64,000 bases of DNA from Aliarcobacter cibarius (GTDB taxonomy: Bacteria > Campylobacterota > Campylobacteria > Campylobacterales > Arcobacteraceae). Below, in pieces: positions 37,631 to 47,501 of this stretch (position 1 is its first letter; every line of letters begins with the position of its first letter). Where the stretch lies: contig NZ_CP054051.1 of the NCBI RefSeq assembly GCF_013372265.1, forward strand, positions 1,946,596 to 2,010,595, given 5' to 3'. The notes beneath the pieces were generated by a model. It was not told the origin of the DNA and ran no database searches. It worked only from the letters and a program-made list of their open reading frames with translations. A program made the position numbers and the translations under genes.

Positions 37631-37668
37631 TAATATCTTTGTGATTAAGAAAAATTTAGGTATAATGC

Positions 37669-37959
37669 TTGCCTAGTTTAAAAATAATCCTAAGAACCTG
37701 TATTTTTTGTAGAGGAAAATATGAACAAAAAGTACTACTTAGATTAAAATGTTTCGAAAAAGAATTATCTCTTTATGATAATTTTGGAAGAAGCTTTTAT
37801 GTTTGTAACTCATGTCTTTCCACATTAAACGAGAATACAAATGAAAAAACTTATAAAAAATATGAAAAAGCGCTCTGTAAAGAGTGTAAAAATAACGATA
37901 AGTACGTTATACAACTTAAGGAGATTCTAACAGATGTCAGATACAGTAAGAGTTTATGA
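37669..37959 (+). CDS. ylxR: YlxR family RNA-binding protein (DUF448)
   Basis: The 96-residue protein has RTCIFCRGK near its N-terminus and DNFGRSFYVCNSCL, the two YlxR motifs, with Cys pairs that may bind metal or be remnants. YlxR binds RNA or RNase P and is usually found between nusA and infB; here only infB remains next to it. The only fitting start is TTG at 37669, with AGG eight bases ahead. infB starts within its last 26 bases. Confidence 0.85.
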   Translation: MPSLKIILRTCIFCRGKYEQKVLLRLKCFEKELSLYDNFGRSFYVCNSCLSTLNENTNEKTYKKYEKALCKECKNNDKYVIQLKEILTDVRYSKSL

Positions 37960-40585
37960 AATTGCAGAAGAAGCAGGTGCTAGTAGCCAAGATGTAATAG
38001 CAAAGGCTAAAGATTTAGGAATAGATTTAAAATCAGCACAAACGGCAGTTTCATACGCAGATGCAGAAGAAATTACAAACTATATTCTTACAGGAAAAAG
38101 TAAAAGAATAAAGGAAACTGCTGCAACTAAACCAAAAAAAGTGGTAAAACCTCAAGAAGAAGTTAAAGAAGAGCTTGTAATACCAGTTGTAGAAAAAGAA
38201 GAAGTTCAAAATATCGAACAAAAAAAACCTGAACTTAAAAAAGTTGCAATTTCAAAACCTATACAAAAAACTCCTGTTTCAAATGTAGAAGAGATTAAAC
38301 CTGAAATAAAAGATGATGATAGCAATAAAATTGTTCCTAAAAGAAAAGGTTTAGTTATTATTAAAAAGAAAACTCCAAGGGAAGAAAATATTCCTGTAAG
38401 TAATTTTGATAATAATCAAGAAAAAAAACCAACAAAATCTTTAAGTGATATTTTTGGTCCTGATGATTCACAAAAACAACAAGTGAAACATAAGCCAGCA
38501 AGTGAAATTTTTGCTCCAAAAGTAAAAAAAGAGAAAAAGAAAACTCCAATTAGAGCTCAAGAACATGGTAAAAAAATTGAAGTTATTAAAAGAGATGATG
38601 AATTTAGAAGTAGTGATGATTCTCTTTTAGGTGAAGAAATTGTTCTTCTTGATATGGATTTACAAGATAATTTTAAAATATTTGATGAACCAAAACCTAT
38701 AAATACTGCAAATCATTCAAGAAGTTCAAAACCAGCAGCATTTGGAAATGTACCAACAGGTCTTCAAAGAGGAAAAAGAAAAAAAAGAGTTGTTAGAACT
38801 CAAGAGAAAGCTGAAATTACATCTGTTGTAATTCCTGAAGATATTAGAGTTTATGAATTTGCTGAGGCTTGTGGGAAATCACCTGCTGAAGTTATCAAAG
38901 TTCTATTTAGCTTAGGAATGATGGTTACAAAAAATGACTTCTTAAAACAAGATGAATTAGAAATCTTAGGTGAAGAATTTGGAATCGAAGTAACTGTAAA
39001 AGATGCACTAGAAGATGTAAATTATGTTGAATCTTATGAAGGAGAAGAAGTTGATACAGGTTCGTTCGTAACTAGACCTCCTGTTGTTACAATTATGGGG
39101 CATGTTGACCATGGTAAAACTTCTCTTCTTGATAAAATCAGAAGTTCAAAAGTTGCTTCAGGTGAAGCTGGAGGAATCACTCAACATATTAATTCATATA
39201 CTGTTGTTAAAAATGGTCAAAAAATTACTTTTGTTGATACTCCAGGGCACGAAGCATTCTCTGCTATGAGAACTAGGGGAGCAAATGTAACAGATATTAT
39301 AATTATTGTTGTTGCAGCTGATGATGGAGTTAAAGCACAAACAGAAGAAGTAATTTCACATGCAAAAGCAAGTGGTTGTCCAATTATTGTTGCTATGAAT
39401 AAAATGGATAAAGAATCAGCAAATCCAGATATGGTAAAAGCTCAAATGGCTGAAAGAAATTTAACTCCTATTGATTGGGGTGGAGATATTGAATTTATTG
39501 GTGTTTCTGCAAGAACAGGTGAAGGAGTTGAAGATTTACTTGAAAATATTTTAATTCAAGCTGAACTTCTAGACTTAAAAGCTGATCCAACTGCAAAAGC
39601 AAAAGCAACTGTTATAGAAGCTAGCTTAGAAAAAGGTAGAGGACCAGTTGCAAATGTTATTGTTCAAAATGGTACATTGAGAGTTGGAGATAATATTGTT
39701 TGTGATACAACGTTCGGAAGAGTAAAAGCTATTACAAATGATATGGGAGAAATTGTAAAAGAATTAGGTCTTAGTGAGACAGGAACTGTTTTAGGTTTAA
39801 ATGATGTTCCAACTACTGGATCAAGTCTTATTTCAATGGATACAGAAAAAGAAGTTAGAGATATTGCTAATACAAGAGCTGAACATGCAAGAGCAAAAGA
39901 GTTATCAAAATCTACAAAAGTTTCTTTAGAAGAGATGAGTGGATTAATTGCTGAAGGAAAAATGAAACAACTACCTGTAATCATAAAAGCAGATGTTGGT
40001 GGTTCTTTAGAAGCAATCAAAGGTTCTTTAGAAAAAATTGCAAATGATGAAGTAAAAGTTAAAGTAGTTCATGCAGCAGTTGGTGGAATTACTGAATCAG
40101 ATATTGTTTTAGCAAGTGCAAGTAGCGGTTGTATTATCTTAGGATTTAATGTAAGACCTACAGGAGCAGTTAAAGCAAAAGCAAAAGCTGATGGTGTTGA
40201 AATCAATACTTATTCTATAATTTATGACTTATTAGACGATGTTAAAAATGCTCTTTCTGGAATGATGAGTGCTGTAATTAGAGAAGAGAATACTGGACAA
40301 GCTGAAGTTAGAGATACATTCGTAATTCCAAAAGTTGGAACAGTTGCTGGATGTATAGTAACTGATGGAAAAGTTATCAGAGGTGGTCATGCTAGAATTA
40401 TTAGAGATGGTGTTGTAACATACACAGGTAAAATATCATCACTAAAAAGATTCAAAGATGATGCTAAAGAAGTTGCGAATGGATATGAGTGTGGAATTAT
40501 GTTTGATAAATTCAATGATATAAAAGTTGGAGATTTTATTGAAACATTTATTCAAATTGAAGAAAAAGTTTCTATAGACAAATAA
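37934..40585 (+). CDS. infB: Translation initiation factor IF-2
   Basis: IF-2 is the GTPase that brings initiator tRNA to the small ribosomal subunit. The 883-residue protein has IF2-N repeats near residues 4-50 ([20 protein letters not shown]) and about 298-345 ([20 protein letters not shown]), with a charged linker between. The G domain has [13 protein letters not shown] (389-401), [18 protein letters not shown] and SARTGEG. Domains II-IV follow. AAGGAG lies ten bases before the ATG. It overlaps ylxR by 26 bases and rbfA by one base. Confidence 0.97.
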   Translation: MSDTVRVYEIAEEAGASSQDVIAKAKDLGIDLKSAQTAVSYADAEEITNYILTGKSKRIKETAATKPKKVVKPQEEVKEELVIPVVEKEEVQNIEQKKPELKKVAISKPIQKTPVSNVEEIKPEIKDDDSNKIVPKRKGLVIIKKKTPREENIPVSNFDNNQEKKPTKSLSDIFGPDDSQKQQVKHKPASEIFAPKVKKEKKKTPIRAQEHGKKIEVIKRDDEFRSSDDSLLGEEIVLLDMDLQDNFKIFDEPKPINTANHSRSSKPAAFGNVPTGLQRGKRKKRVVRTQEKAEITSVVIPEDIRVYEFAEACGKSPAEVIKVLFSLGMMVTKNDFLKQDELEILGEEFGIEVTVKDALEDVNYVESYEGEEVDTGSFVTRPPVVTIMGHVDHGKTSLLDKIRSSKVASGEAGGITQHINSYTVVKNGQKITFVDTPGHEAFSAMRTRGANVTDIIIIVVAADDGVKAQTEEVISHAKASGCPIIVAMNKMDKESANPDMVKAQMAERNLTPIDWGGDIEFIGVSARTGEGVEDLLENILIQAELLDLKADPTAKAKATVIEASLEKGRGPVANVIVQNGTLRVGDNIVCDTTFGRVKAITNDMGEIVKELGLSETGTVLGLNDVPTTGSSLISMDTEKEVRDIANTRAEHARAKELSKSTKVSLEEMSGLIAEGKMKQLPVIIKADVGGSLEAIKGSLEKIANDEVKVKVVHAAVGGITESDIVLASASSGCIILGFNVRPTGAVKAKAKADGVEINTYSIIYDLLDDVKNALSGMMSAVIREENTGQAEVRDTFVIPKVGTVAGCIVTDGKVIRGGHARIIRDGVVTYTGKISSLKRFKDDAKEVANGYECGIMFDKFNDIKVGDFIETFIQIEEKVSIDK

Positions 40586-40944
40586 TGAAAAGTATAAATC
40601 TACAAAGAACAGAATCTTTATTGATGGAGCTAATACCTATGGCTCTATCATCTTTAGCTGATACTAGAATAAACTCTCTACCAATTACCGGTGTAAACTG
40701 TAAAAATGGGAAATATGATGCTATTGTTTATTTTGATGGTAGCGATTATGATAAAGAAGAAGTAAAAAGTATTATTTCAGCCCTAAATAAGGCAAATGGA
40801 AGAATAAAAACTGATGTATTAGCAAGTACAGGTTGGTATAAGTGTCCAAATTTCAAATTTGAACTTGATACATCTTTGGAAAAATCAAAACATATTGAAG
40901 ATCTATTTGCAAAAATCAAAAAGACAAAAAGTAGTGAAGAATGA
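40585..40944 (+). CDS. rbfA: Ribosome-binding factor A
   Basis: RbfA is a KH-like protein needed for late maturation of the 30S subunit. The 119-residue sequence starts with [20 protein letters not shown], has [19 protein letters not shown] and the typical [22 protein letters not shown] segment. The start is ATG, overlapping the stop of infB by one base (TAATG). rimP overlaps its end by four bases, so infB-rbfA-rimP form one translation-coupled set. Confidence 0.88.
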   Translation: MKSINLQRTESLLMELIPMALSSLADTRINSLPITGVNCKNGKYDAIVYFDGSDYDKEEVKSIISALNKANGRIKTDVLASTGWYKCPNFKFELDTSLEKSKHIEDLFAKIKKTKSSEE

Positions 40945-41369
40945 ATTTAGAAGAACAAATTAAATTAATAGTTGAAAATAATGGATTAAAACTTTATGAT
41001 ATAGTTACAACAAAAGAGCATGATAGAAATATATTTCGAGTTATTGTAACATCTAAAGATGGTGTAAACTTAGATAAGTGTGCAGATATTTCAAGACTTA
41101 TTTCTCCTTTATTAGATATTGAAGCACCTATGAACGGTATTTATAATCTTGAAGTTAGCTCACCAGGAATTGAAAGAAAGTTAAAAAAGAAAGAACACTT
41201 TATTGCTAGTGTCGGTGAACTTGTTAAAATCAAAAATTATGAAACAGAAATTTTCAAAGGTGAATTATTAAACGCAGATAATGAGAAAGTTGTAGTTAAA
41301 ACGGAATTTGGTGAAGAAGAAATTTCATATGACAATATCTTAAGTGCTGCAACTTATTTTGAGTGGTAA
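40941..41369 (+). CDS. rimP: Ribosome maturation factor RimP
   Basis: RimP helps 30S assembly. The 142-residue protein has the two-domain layout: an N-terminal alpha/beta domain ([56 protein letters not shown]) and a C-terminal SH3-like domain ([19 protein letters not shown]). In many bacteria rimP precedes nusA-infB; here it follows infB-rbfA and nusA is elsewhere. Confidence 0.93.
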   Translation: MNLEEQIKLIVENNGLKLYDIVTTKEHDRNIFRVIVTSKDGVNLDKCADISRLISPLLDIEAPMNGIYNLEVSSPGIERKLKKKEHFIASVGELVKIKNYETEIFKGELLNADNEKVVVKTEFGEEEISYDNILSAATYFEW

Positions 41370-41382
41370 GAAGTAAGTTTAT

Positions 41383-42396
41383 ATGAAAATTAATGATAAT
41401 TTCTATATGAAATTAGCCATTGATGAGGCTTGGAAATATCAACTCCTAACTTACCCTAACCCTGCTGTTGGTTGTGTTATAGTAAAAAATGGTAAAATCT
41501 TAGCAATAGAAGCTCATACAGAAGCAGGTTTACCTCATGCGGAAATCAATGCTTTAAAAACAGCTTTTTTAACACAAGATTCAAATTCTGTACTAAAAAT
41601 TAAAAATTCTAGCCACGAGATTCATGACTTTTTAGTTAAAAATCATAATAATTTTTTTAATGACTGTGAAGTATATACAACACTAGAACCTTGTAATCAT
41701 GAGGGGAAAACTCCATCTTGCGCAAAACTTTTAGCTCTATTAAAACCTAAAAGAGTAATTATTGGTTCTCTTGATATAAACAAAATTGCAAGCGGAGGAA
41801 TAAACACTTTAAAAGAAAGTGGTATACTAGTTACCCTAGATATTCTTCAAAAAGATTGTGATAACTTACTCTTGCCCTTCAAATCTTGGCAAAATAAAAC
41901 TTGTATATTCTTTAAAATGGCACAAACATTAAATGGCATGATTGATGGTAAAATAAGTAGCCAAAGAGCTAAGTTATATGTGCATACACTAAGAGATAAA
42001 ATAGACCTACTCTTAGTTGGTGGAAATACTGTAAGAATAGATAAACCTATCCTTGATACAAGATATGTAAAAGGAAAAGAACCTAATATTTTTATATATA
42101 GTAAAAGTAAAGTATTCCCTCAAACTATTCCTTTATTTTCAATACCTAATAGAAAAGTAATTATAAGTGATGATTTATTTAAAATATTAGATTATAAATT
42201 TGTAATGGTTGAAGGCGTATATAATCTTTTAGATACACTAAAAGACAAAATAGATTTTATTATTTTAATAGTATCTCCAAAAATAAGAGGAGGTATTAAT
42301 ACTTCTAAATCTTTAGATATAGATTTTGAAATATTACATGAAAACTATTTAGGTGATGAAAAAATCATCTTTTTAAAAAGAAAAATAGCTAAATAA
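41383..42396 (+). CDS. ribD: Riboflavin biosynthesis deaminase/reductase RibD
   Basis: RibD deaminates and reduces the pyrimidine intermediate of riboflavin synthesis. The N-terminal deaminase domain shows YPNPAVGCVIVKNG, HAEINAL with the zinc His and catalytic Glu, and TTLEPCNHEGKTPSCAKLL with the two zinc Cys. The C-terminal reductase domain follows from about residue 175 (LNGMIDGKISSQ; LLVGGNTVRIDKPILDTR). At 337 residues it is a little short for the bifunctional form but includes both domains. It starts 13 bases after rimP and ends against a convergent gene. Confidence 0.92.
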   Translation: MKINDNFYMKLAIDEAWKYQLLTYPNPAVGCVIVKNGKILAIEAHTEAGLPHAEINALKTAFLTQDSNSVLKIKNSSHEIHDFLVKNHNNFFNDCEVYTTLEPCNHEGKTPSCAKLLALLKPKRVIIGSLDINKIASGGINTLKESGILVTLDILQKDCDNLLLPFKSWQNKTCIFFKMAQTLNGMIDGKISSQRAKLYVHTLRDKIDLLLVGGNTVRIDKPILDTRYVKGKEPNIFIYSKSKVFPQTIPLFSIPNRKVIISDDLFKILDYKFVMVEGVYNLLDTLKDKIDFIILIVSPKIRGGINTSKSLDIDFEILHENYLGDEKIIFLKRKIAK

Positions 42397-42397
42397 A

Positions 42398-43981
42398 CTA
42401 TTTGCTCTCTTTTTCTTGATTAAAATCTAAATTAAACTCTATTTCAATAATATTATCTTTTTTAATCATATTAATAGGATAATTAATATTTATTGAATAA
42501 AGTTCTTCATTTAAATTCTCAACTAAAGTAAAAAATTCTTTTGGCTCTTTTACCAAAATATTTATTATGTAGCTATACTGTAAAAACTCTTTTTTCTGCT
42601 CACCAATATATCTAATAATTGCATTTTCAGGTAAAAATATTTTTAGTTGTTCTAAAACTCTTTCATTTGACATTAACTCATCATTTAAATACTCTTTATC
42701 AAATGCTTTATAATTTGTATTAAAATTTTTAAAATCTTTTGCTAAAACTAATGCTTTAAAATCTTGTTTCTTTCCTTTTTCTACACTTTCAACTTTAACA
42801 TTTTCAAATATAGAAATAAGTAATGGTCTCATTAAAGCTAAATTTTCTTCATCTTTAGAAAACAACTCCATCTCAAGATTATTTTTATTTAATCTAAAAC
42901 TATTTATCGATATACCATCAGCTATTGTATTAAATACTGCTTTTATCTCTTTTTCAATTTTATCATTTAAATTTACATGATCTGGAAGAGCTAGTGAATT
43001 GTTAGTAGCTACAAATTCTTCTTGTTTTGTAGGGGTAAATCTCTCTTTTAAAGCATCAATATCAAGTAATGTATAGAATTTATATAATCCGGCCATTAAA
43101 ACAGCTAAGAAAATTACAAAATAAACATATTTAAAGTCTCTTTTTTTTCTTTTCTTTCTAGGTTCAATAAAACTTTTTTGATTTCTAGTATCTTTAGCTA
43201 GCTCAAAAATTTCTTCATCAATTTGAATAGGGATATAATCAACTTTTAAAAAAAGTTCATTTGAAAGTTTCTCAATATCACTATGTTCTAGTTGTTTTTG
43301 TGTATATAATAATGTTACTTTTTCTATAAATGTATTTTTATGACTAGAATAAAATTCGCTCAATCCATTTTGAATTATTGAATTTAATTCAAAATAATAA
43401 ATTTCGTTAAATAACTTTTGTGCTTCTAAGTCATCATCATAAAAATGTGTACCTTTTACAGATTGGAAAGTTGGTAAATCAACAATTTTATTGTCTACAA
43501 TAATTCCACTACTATTTAGAATAAGAATGTATGCTTTATCATTATAAATAAGTGATAAAAATTCACTTTTACATATATTTTTTTCAACATATAGATTCAT
43601 TACATGAAAAGCAGAATATATAAAATCTATTCCTGTCTTTACAAAAAAGTTTTTCGTTTCAAAAAGTGTCGTTTTTAAAACAGCAATATCATACTCTAAA
43701 TTAAATTTTGCAATCTCACAATCTTTAATTTTAGATGAAAGTTCTTTTGGTACTAGAGATGTTGTATCACTTAAAAGTATTGTTGAAATATAAGTAAAAT
43801 CTGTTTCTTCTTGAGAACTATTTAATTTTTGTGCTATATCTGCAGGTAAAATATCATCTTTACAGATAAAATTAGAATTATTAGTCTCTAAAATCAAATT
43901 ATTACTAAATTTTCTATACTCCATTTTTAATTGAGTATCACTTTTTAAAACATTTATATATAAAGACTCTTTTTTAAACAT
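42398..43981 (-). CDS. Bitopic protein of GspL/PilM-PilN-like design, unknown function
   Basis: The 527-residue protein has a cytoplasmic domain of about 270 residues, a very basic stretch (RKKRKKRDFKYV), one membrane helix at about 286-303, and an outer-facing domain of about 220 residues with coiled and ferredoxin-like segments. The beta-rich N-terminal part (LKMEYRKFSNNLILE; AYILILNSSGIIVDNKI) and the order cytoplasmic fold-helix-periplasmic domain recall GspL or a PilM-PilN fusion of secretion and pilus systems. I see no sure family motif and no other pilus gene nearby. It starts six bases after the DUF374 gene, so it likely shares the miaB transcript. Confidence 0.65.
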   Translation of the reverse strand: MFKKESLYINVLKSDTQLKMEYRKFSNNLILETNNSNFICKDDILPADIAQKLNSSQEETDFTYISTILLSDTTSLVPKELSSKIKDCEIAKFNLEYDIAVLKTTLFETKNFFVKTGIDFIYSAFHVMNLYVEKNICKSEFLSLIYNDKAYILILNSSGIIVDNKIVDLPTFQSVKGTHFYDDDLEAQKLFNEIYYFELNSIIQNGLSEFYSSHKNTFIEKVTLLYTQKQLEHSDIEKLSNELFLKVDYIPIQIDEEIFELAKDTRNQKSFIEPRKKRKKRDFKYVYFVIFLAVLMAGLYKFYTLLDIDALKERFTPTKQEEFVATNNSLALPDHVNLNDKIEKEIKAVFNTIADGISINSFRLNKNNLEMELFSKDEENLALMRPLLISIFENVKVESVEKGKKQDFKALVLAKDFKNFNTNYKAFDKEYLNDELMSNERVLEQLKIFLPENAIIRYIGEQKKEFLQYSYIINILVKEPKEFFTLVENLNEELYSININYPINMIKKDNIIEIEFNLDFNQEKESK

Positions 43982-43986
43982 TTTTC

Positions 43987-44601
43987 CTACTTCATTGTAT
44001 GAACTAACATTTTTTCTTTAATTAAAGCTTTCGCTTCTTCAAGTTCCATTCCATCAACACTAAAAGGTTCACTAATATAAAAATCTATTTTTCCAAAAGG
44101 TTTTGGAAGTACAAATTTATCCCAAGAATTAAATTGCCAATATCTAGTTGGTATAGTATTAAAACAAACTATTTTTTTTCCACTCTTTTGTGCAATTATA
44201 ACTATTCCATCTGCAATACTATGTCTTGGACCTCTTGGTCCATCTGGACTTATTGCAACATCATTACCTAACTTTAATTCTTTTAAAGCTGATAACATAA
44301 CTTTGGCAGCTCCTTTAGAACTAGAACCTCTAATTGCCCAAATTCTAAACATAGCGGCTAGTTTTGTAATAGTTTCACCATCTCTATTTTCACTAACCAT
44401 AGCTTTTACAACACCATTTTTTCTAAAACCAAAATAATTATAAATCTGAGAAATTAAATCACCATGCCACATACAAACAATAAAAGGCTCTTTATCGTCA
44501 TGAGCTGGATGATGATATACTTTTTTATTTGTAAAATATATAAATTTTACAATAAAGTATAAAAAATATGGTGCGATATCTTTTTTAAATTTCTTCCACA
44601 T
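43987..44601 (-). CDS. DUF374 lysophospholipid acyltransferase-like protein
   Basis: The 204-residue protein matches the DUF374 branch of the LPLAT acyltransferases: FIVCMWHGDLISQIYNYFGF, MVSENRDGETITKLAAMFRI, RGSSSKGAAKVMLSALKEL and DVAISPDGPRGPRH. The early WHGD carries the catalytic-type His and Asp. Members are thought to acylate lipids in the inner membrane, some in lipid A assembly; the substrate is unknown. A short N-terminal hydrophobic helix (PYFLYFIVKFIYF) suggests membrane attachment. It starts at the miaB stop with a one-base overlap. Confidence 0.88.
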   Translation of the reverse strand: MWKKFKKDIAPYFLYFIVKFIYFTNKKVYHHPAHDDKEPFIVCMWHGDLISQIYNYFGFRKNGVVKAMVSENRDGETITKLAAMFRIWAIRGSSSKGAAKVMLSALKELKLGNDVAISPDGPRGPRHSIADGIVIIAQKSGKKIVCFNTIPTRYWQFNSWDKFVLPKPFGKIDFYISEPFSVDGMELEEAKALIKEKMLVHTMK

Positions 44602-45905
44602 TATTTTACAATTTCACCTTTTAATGATGTTCTTGTAGCACTTGTTATTTTTACATCTACAAATTTTCCAAGAAGTTCATCACTACCTTTTGTAAATACT
44701 AAAAAATAATTATCTGTGTATCCACTCACTTCACCATTTGGCTTTAAACTTTCAATTAAAACATTTACAGTTTTTCCAATCATTAAAGGCATACTATCTT
44801 CTAAATATCTTTTATGAAGTTCTATTAACTCTTCTAGTCTTGCACTTCCAGTTTCATCATCAATTTCCTGATCTTTAAGCTCTAGTGCTTTTGTTCCAGG
44901 TCTTGGAGAATATTTAAAGTTAAAAATTTGATCAAATTTTACTTGTCTTACAACATCTAAAGTATCTTCAAAATCTTCTCTTGTTTCTCCAGGGAATGCA
45001 ACAATTATATCAGTTGTTATTCTTAAATCTGGAATCAAACTTCTAAGCTTTTCTGCTCTATTTAAAAACCATTCTTTTGTATATCCTCTTTTCATAGCTT
45101 TTAAAATAGCTGTTGAACCACTTTGAAGAGGCATATGAATACATTTAGAGATTTTTGGATTTTTTGCAAATTCTTCAATAAACACATCATCCATGTGTAA
45201 TGGATGTGGAGATGTAAATCTTATTCTTTTAAGTCCTTCGATTTTTGATACATCTTGAAGTAATTTTGTAAAACTATACTTCTCTCTTTTATCACTAAAT
45301 CTTTTTCCATAAGAGTTTACATTTTGTCCTAAAAGCGCAACTTCAACAGCACCATTATCAACTGCTTTTTGTATCTGAGATACAATCATTTCAGGCGGAA
45401 TAGATATTTCATCTCCTCTAGTACTAGGAACTATACAATAAGTACACTCTTTATCACATCCAACAGAAATATTAACACTAGTTCTAAAGTTATTATTTTT
45501 TGCTATTGCAAATTCATATTGAGAATCATCATTTGAAATCGAAACTTCAACTGAACCTTTTATATCCACAACATCTTTTATTTTTGAAATATTTCTAGCA
45601 CCTAAAACAAAATCAACATAAGGTGCTCTTTTTATAATATCTTGTCCTAAATGCGAAGCTGTACATCCACAAACTCCAATTTTAGCGCCCTCTTTTTTCT
45701 TTTTATTAAATTGACCAATTTCTGAAAAAAGTTTTTGTACAGGTCTTTCTCTTACAGAACAAGTATTAATAATAATTAAATCAGCATCTTCAATATTTTG
45801 AGTAGGAGTATAACCTTTATGTTTTTCCAACTCAGCTTGAATATGCTTACTATCAGTGTCATTCATTTGACACCCTAATGTTTGTATAAATAGTTTTTTA
45901 CTCAT
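44601..45905 (-). CDS. miaB: tRNA 2-methylthio-N6-isopentenyladenosine synthase MiaB
   Basis: MiaB is a radical SAM methylthiotransferase acting on A37 of tRNA. The N-terminal UPF0004 domain has three cluster Cys (Cys12 in QTLGCQMN, Cys49 in NTCSVRE, Cys81 in GVCGCTAS). The radical SAM cluster is in [17 protein letters not shown] (Cys150, 154, 157). A TRAM domain closes the 434-residue protein. It heads a leftward group with DUF374 and the GspL-like gene. The HP0268-like gene lies 20 bases upstream. Confidence 0.96.
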   Translation of the reverse strand: MSKKLFIQTLGCQMNDTDSKHIQAELEKHKGYTPTQNIEDADLIIINTCSVRERPVQKLFSEIGQFNKKKKEGAKIGVCGCTASHLGQDIIKRAPYVDFVLGARNISKIKDVVDIKGSVEVSISNDDSQYEFAIAKNNNFRTSVNISVGCDKECTYCIVPSTRGDEISIPPEMIVSQIQKAVDNGAVEVALLGQNVNSYGKRFSDKREKYSFTKLLQDVSKIEGLKRIRFTSPHPLHMDDVFIEEFAKNPKISKCIHMPLQSGSTAILKAMKRGYTKEWFLNRAEKLRSLIPDLRITTDIIVAFPGETREDFEDTLDVVRQVKFDQIFNFKYSPRPGTKALELKDQEIDDETGSARLEELIELHKRYLEDSMPLMIGKTVNVLIESLKPNGEVSGYTDNYFLVFTKGSDELLGKFVDVKITSATRTSLKGEIVK

Positions 45906-45925
45906 AACTTTGTAACACTTAAATT

Positions 45926-46168
45926 TTAAAGTGCATGAACCTCATACATATATTCATCATCAGCTAAACCATATTTAATTTCTCTAAAATATACGTTAAA
46001 ACCTTCTTTTTCTAAAGCATCAACCAATGCCATCATATCTTTATGAGAATTATCTCTATCAAAGTAGAAGATTTTTTGCTTATCTCTTGCTAACTCCTCT
46101 TTAATTTTATCTAATTGAGCCTTTTTTGGCTTTTCATTTAACTCTTTTCTTGCAAATAATAATTCCAT
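45926..46168 (-). CDS. HP0268-family nuclease
   Basis: The 80-residue protein matches the HP0268 family, known from Helicobacter pylori as a small structured protein with purine-specific RNA/DNA cleavage activity: [34 protein letters not shown] and YMYEVHAL. It is restricted to Campylobacterota as far as I know. It begins a leftward group with miaB, divergent from nusA. A role in RNA handling with miaB is only a guess from position. Confidence 0.75.
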   Translation of the reverse strand: MELLFARKELNEKPKKAQLDKIKEELARDKQKIFYFDRDNSHKDMMALVDALEKEGFNVYFREIKYGLADDEYMYEVHAL

Positions 46169-46267
46169 TTATTAAACCTTTTTTTTGATAATTAGTCATA
46201 CATTTTATTTAAAAATTGCTTTAATTTCTATAAAAGGCTATTTTCGATAAAATCCCCTTCTACGCTT

Positions 46268-46298
46268 ACATTGAAAATCACATTTTACATTTCAATGT
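46268..46298 (+). promoter_or_regulatory. Leader hairpin upstream of nusA
   Basis: ACATTGAAA (46268-46276) pairs with TTTCAATGT (46290-46298), a 9-bp perfect stem with a 13-base loop. It lies between a TAAAAT box (in CGATAAAATCC, near 46248) and the AAGGA before nusA's ATG. No T run follows, so it is not a plain terminator. Confidence 0.4.
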
Positions 46299-46318
46299 CA
46301 CAAAAACTAAGGATAATC

Positions 46319-47500
46319 ATGGATAAAATAATAGATATTTTAGATTCAATTGCCTACGAAAAAGGTTTAAAAATTGATGATGTTGAAAATGCATTGAAAG
46401 AAGCTTTAATTAAAACTGCTCAAAAAATGGTAGACCATACTTTAATTTTTGATGCAAAAATAGATAGAGCAAATAAAAAATTGGTTCTTCTTCAAAAAAT
46501 AGAAGTTATTGCTGATGAAGATAGAAGACTTTTTGGTGATGCAAAAGATGAAGAAGGAAATATAATTAATAGTGAAAATTATATTAGTATAGATGCTGCT
46601 AAAGATATAAATTCAGATTTAGAAATTGGAGATTTTTTAAGTTATGAATTAGAATTTGAAAATATGGGGAGAAATGCAGCAACAATTCTTTCAAGTAATT
46701 TTGAATTTAGATTACAAAGATTTGTAGAAGAAAATATTCTTTCAAAATACAAAGAAAAAATTGGCAAAATCGTATCTGGTGTTGTATCTAGAGTTGATAA
46801 AAATGAAAGCACTTTTATTGAAATTGGAGAGATAAAAGGTGTTTTATTAAGAAAAAATAGAATTAAAGGTGAAAAATTTAAAGTTGGAGATACTTTAAAA
46901 GCTGTTGTTAAAGGTGTAAATATTGATAAAAATCTAGGTCTTATTATAGAATTATCAAGAACTAGCCCAAAATTCTTAGAAAATCTTTTAGCTTTAGAAG
47001 TACCTGAATTAAAAGATGAGAAAATTAAAATTGAAGCTAGTGCTAGAATTCCAGGAACTAGATCAAAAATTGCCCTATCAACAACAAGTGAGCAAATAGA
47101 TCCTATTGGTGCAATTGTTGGTGTAAAAGGAGTAAGAATAAATGCTGTTTCTGCTCAACTAAGCAAAGAAAGTATAGATTGTGTTGAATACTCAACTATT
47201 CCTGAAATATTTGTTGCTAGATCATTAAGTCCTGCTTTAGTAAACAGTGTTAAAATAGACGCTGAGCCAAAAAATGGCGAAAAAGGAAAAGCTGTTGTTA
47301 CAATAAGCAGTGATCAAAAATCTAAAGCAATTGGAAAAGATGGATTAAATATAAGATTAGCATCGATGCTTACTAAATATGAAATTGAACTTGTTGAAAT
47401 TGCATCAAATTCTCAAGGTATTTCTTCTTTAGATAAAAACAACAACGAATCTGAAGAAAAAACAACTGATACATCAAGCCTTGAAGCCTTATTCAAATAA
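46319..47500 (+). CDS. nusA: Transcription termination/antitermination factor NusA
   Basis: NusA binds RNA polymerase and nascent RNA to control pausing and termination. The 393-residue form has the N-terminal domain (IIDILDSIAYEKGLKIDDVE), an S1 domain (GKIVSGVVSRVDKNESTFIE), KH1 (PGTRSKIALST; IGAIVGVKGVRINAV) and KH2 (SKAIGKDGLNIRLASML). It has no C-terminal acidic repeats. A longer frame could begin at 46271, but ATG at 46319 has AAGGA seven bases before it and begins the conserved domain. cysS follows one base later. Confidence 0.94.
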   Translation: MDKIIDILDSIAYEKGLKIDDVENALKEALIKTAQKMVDHTLIFDAKIDRANKKLVLLQKIEVIADEDRRLFGDAKDEEGNIINSENYISIDAAKDINSDLEIGDFLSYELEFENMGRNAATILSSNFEFRLQRFVEENILSKYKEKIGKIVSGVVSRVDKNESTFIEIGEIKGVLLRKNRIKGEKFKVGDTLKAVVKGVNIDKNLGLIIELSRTSPKFLENLLALEVPELKDEKIKIEASARIPGTRSKIALSTTSEQIDPIGAIVGVKGVRINAVSAQLSKESIDCVEYSTIPEIFVARSLSPALVNSVKIDAEPKNGEKGKAVVTISSDQKSKAIGKDGLNIRLASMLTKYEIELVEIASNSQGISSLDKNNNESEEKTTDTSSLEALFK

Positions 47501-47501
47501 T

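Noticed and set aside
37661-37666. TATAAT directly before ylxR
   Set aside because: It would start RNA inside the ylxR start codon area, and thrB-ylxR-infB look like one transcript, so it is probably chance in AT-rich DNA.
39664-40020. 118-residue minus-strand frame inside infB
   Set aside because: Antisense shadow of well-conserved IF-2 domains.
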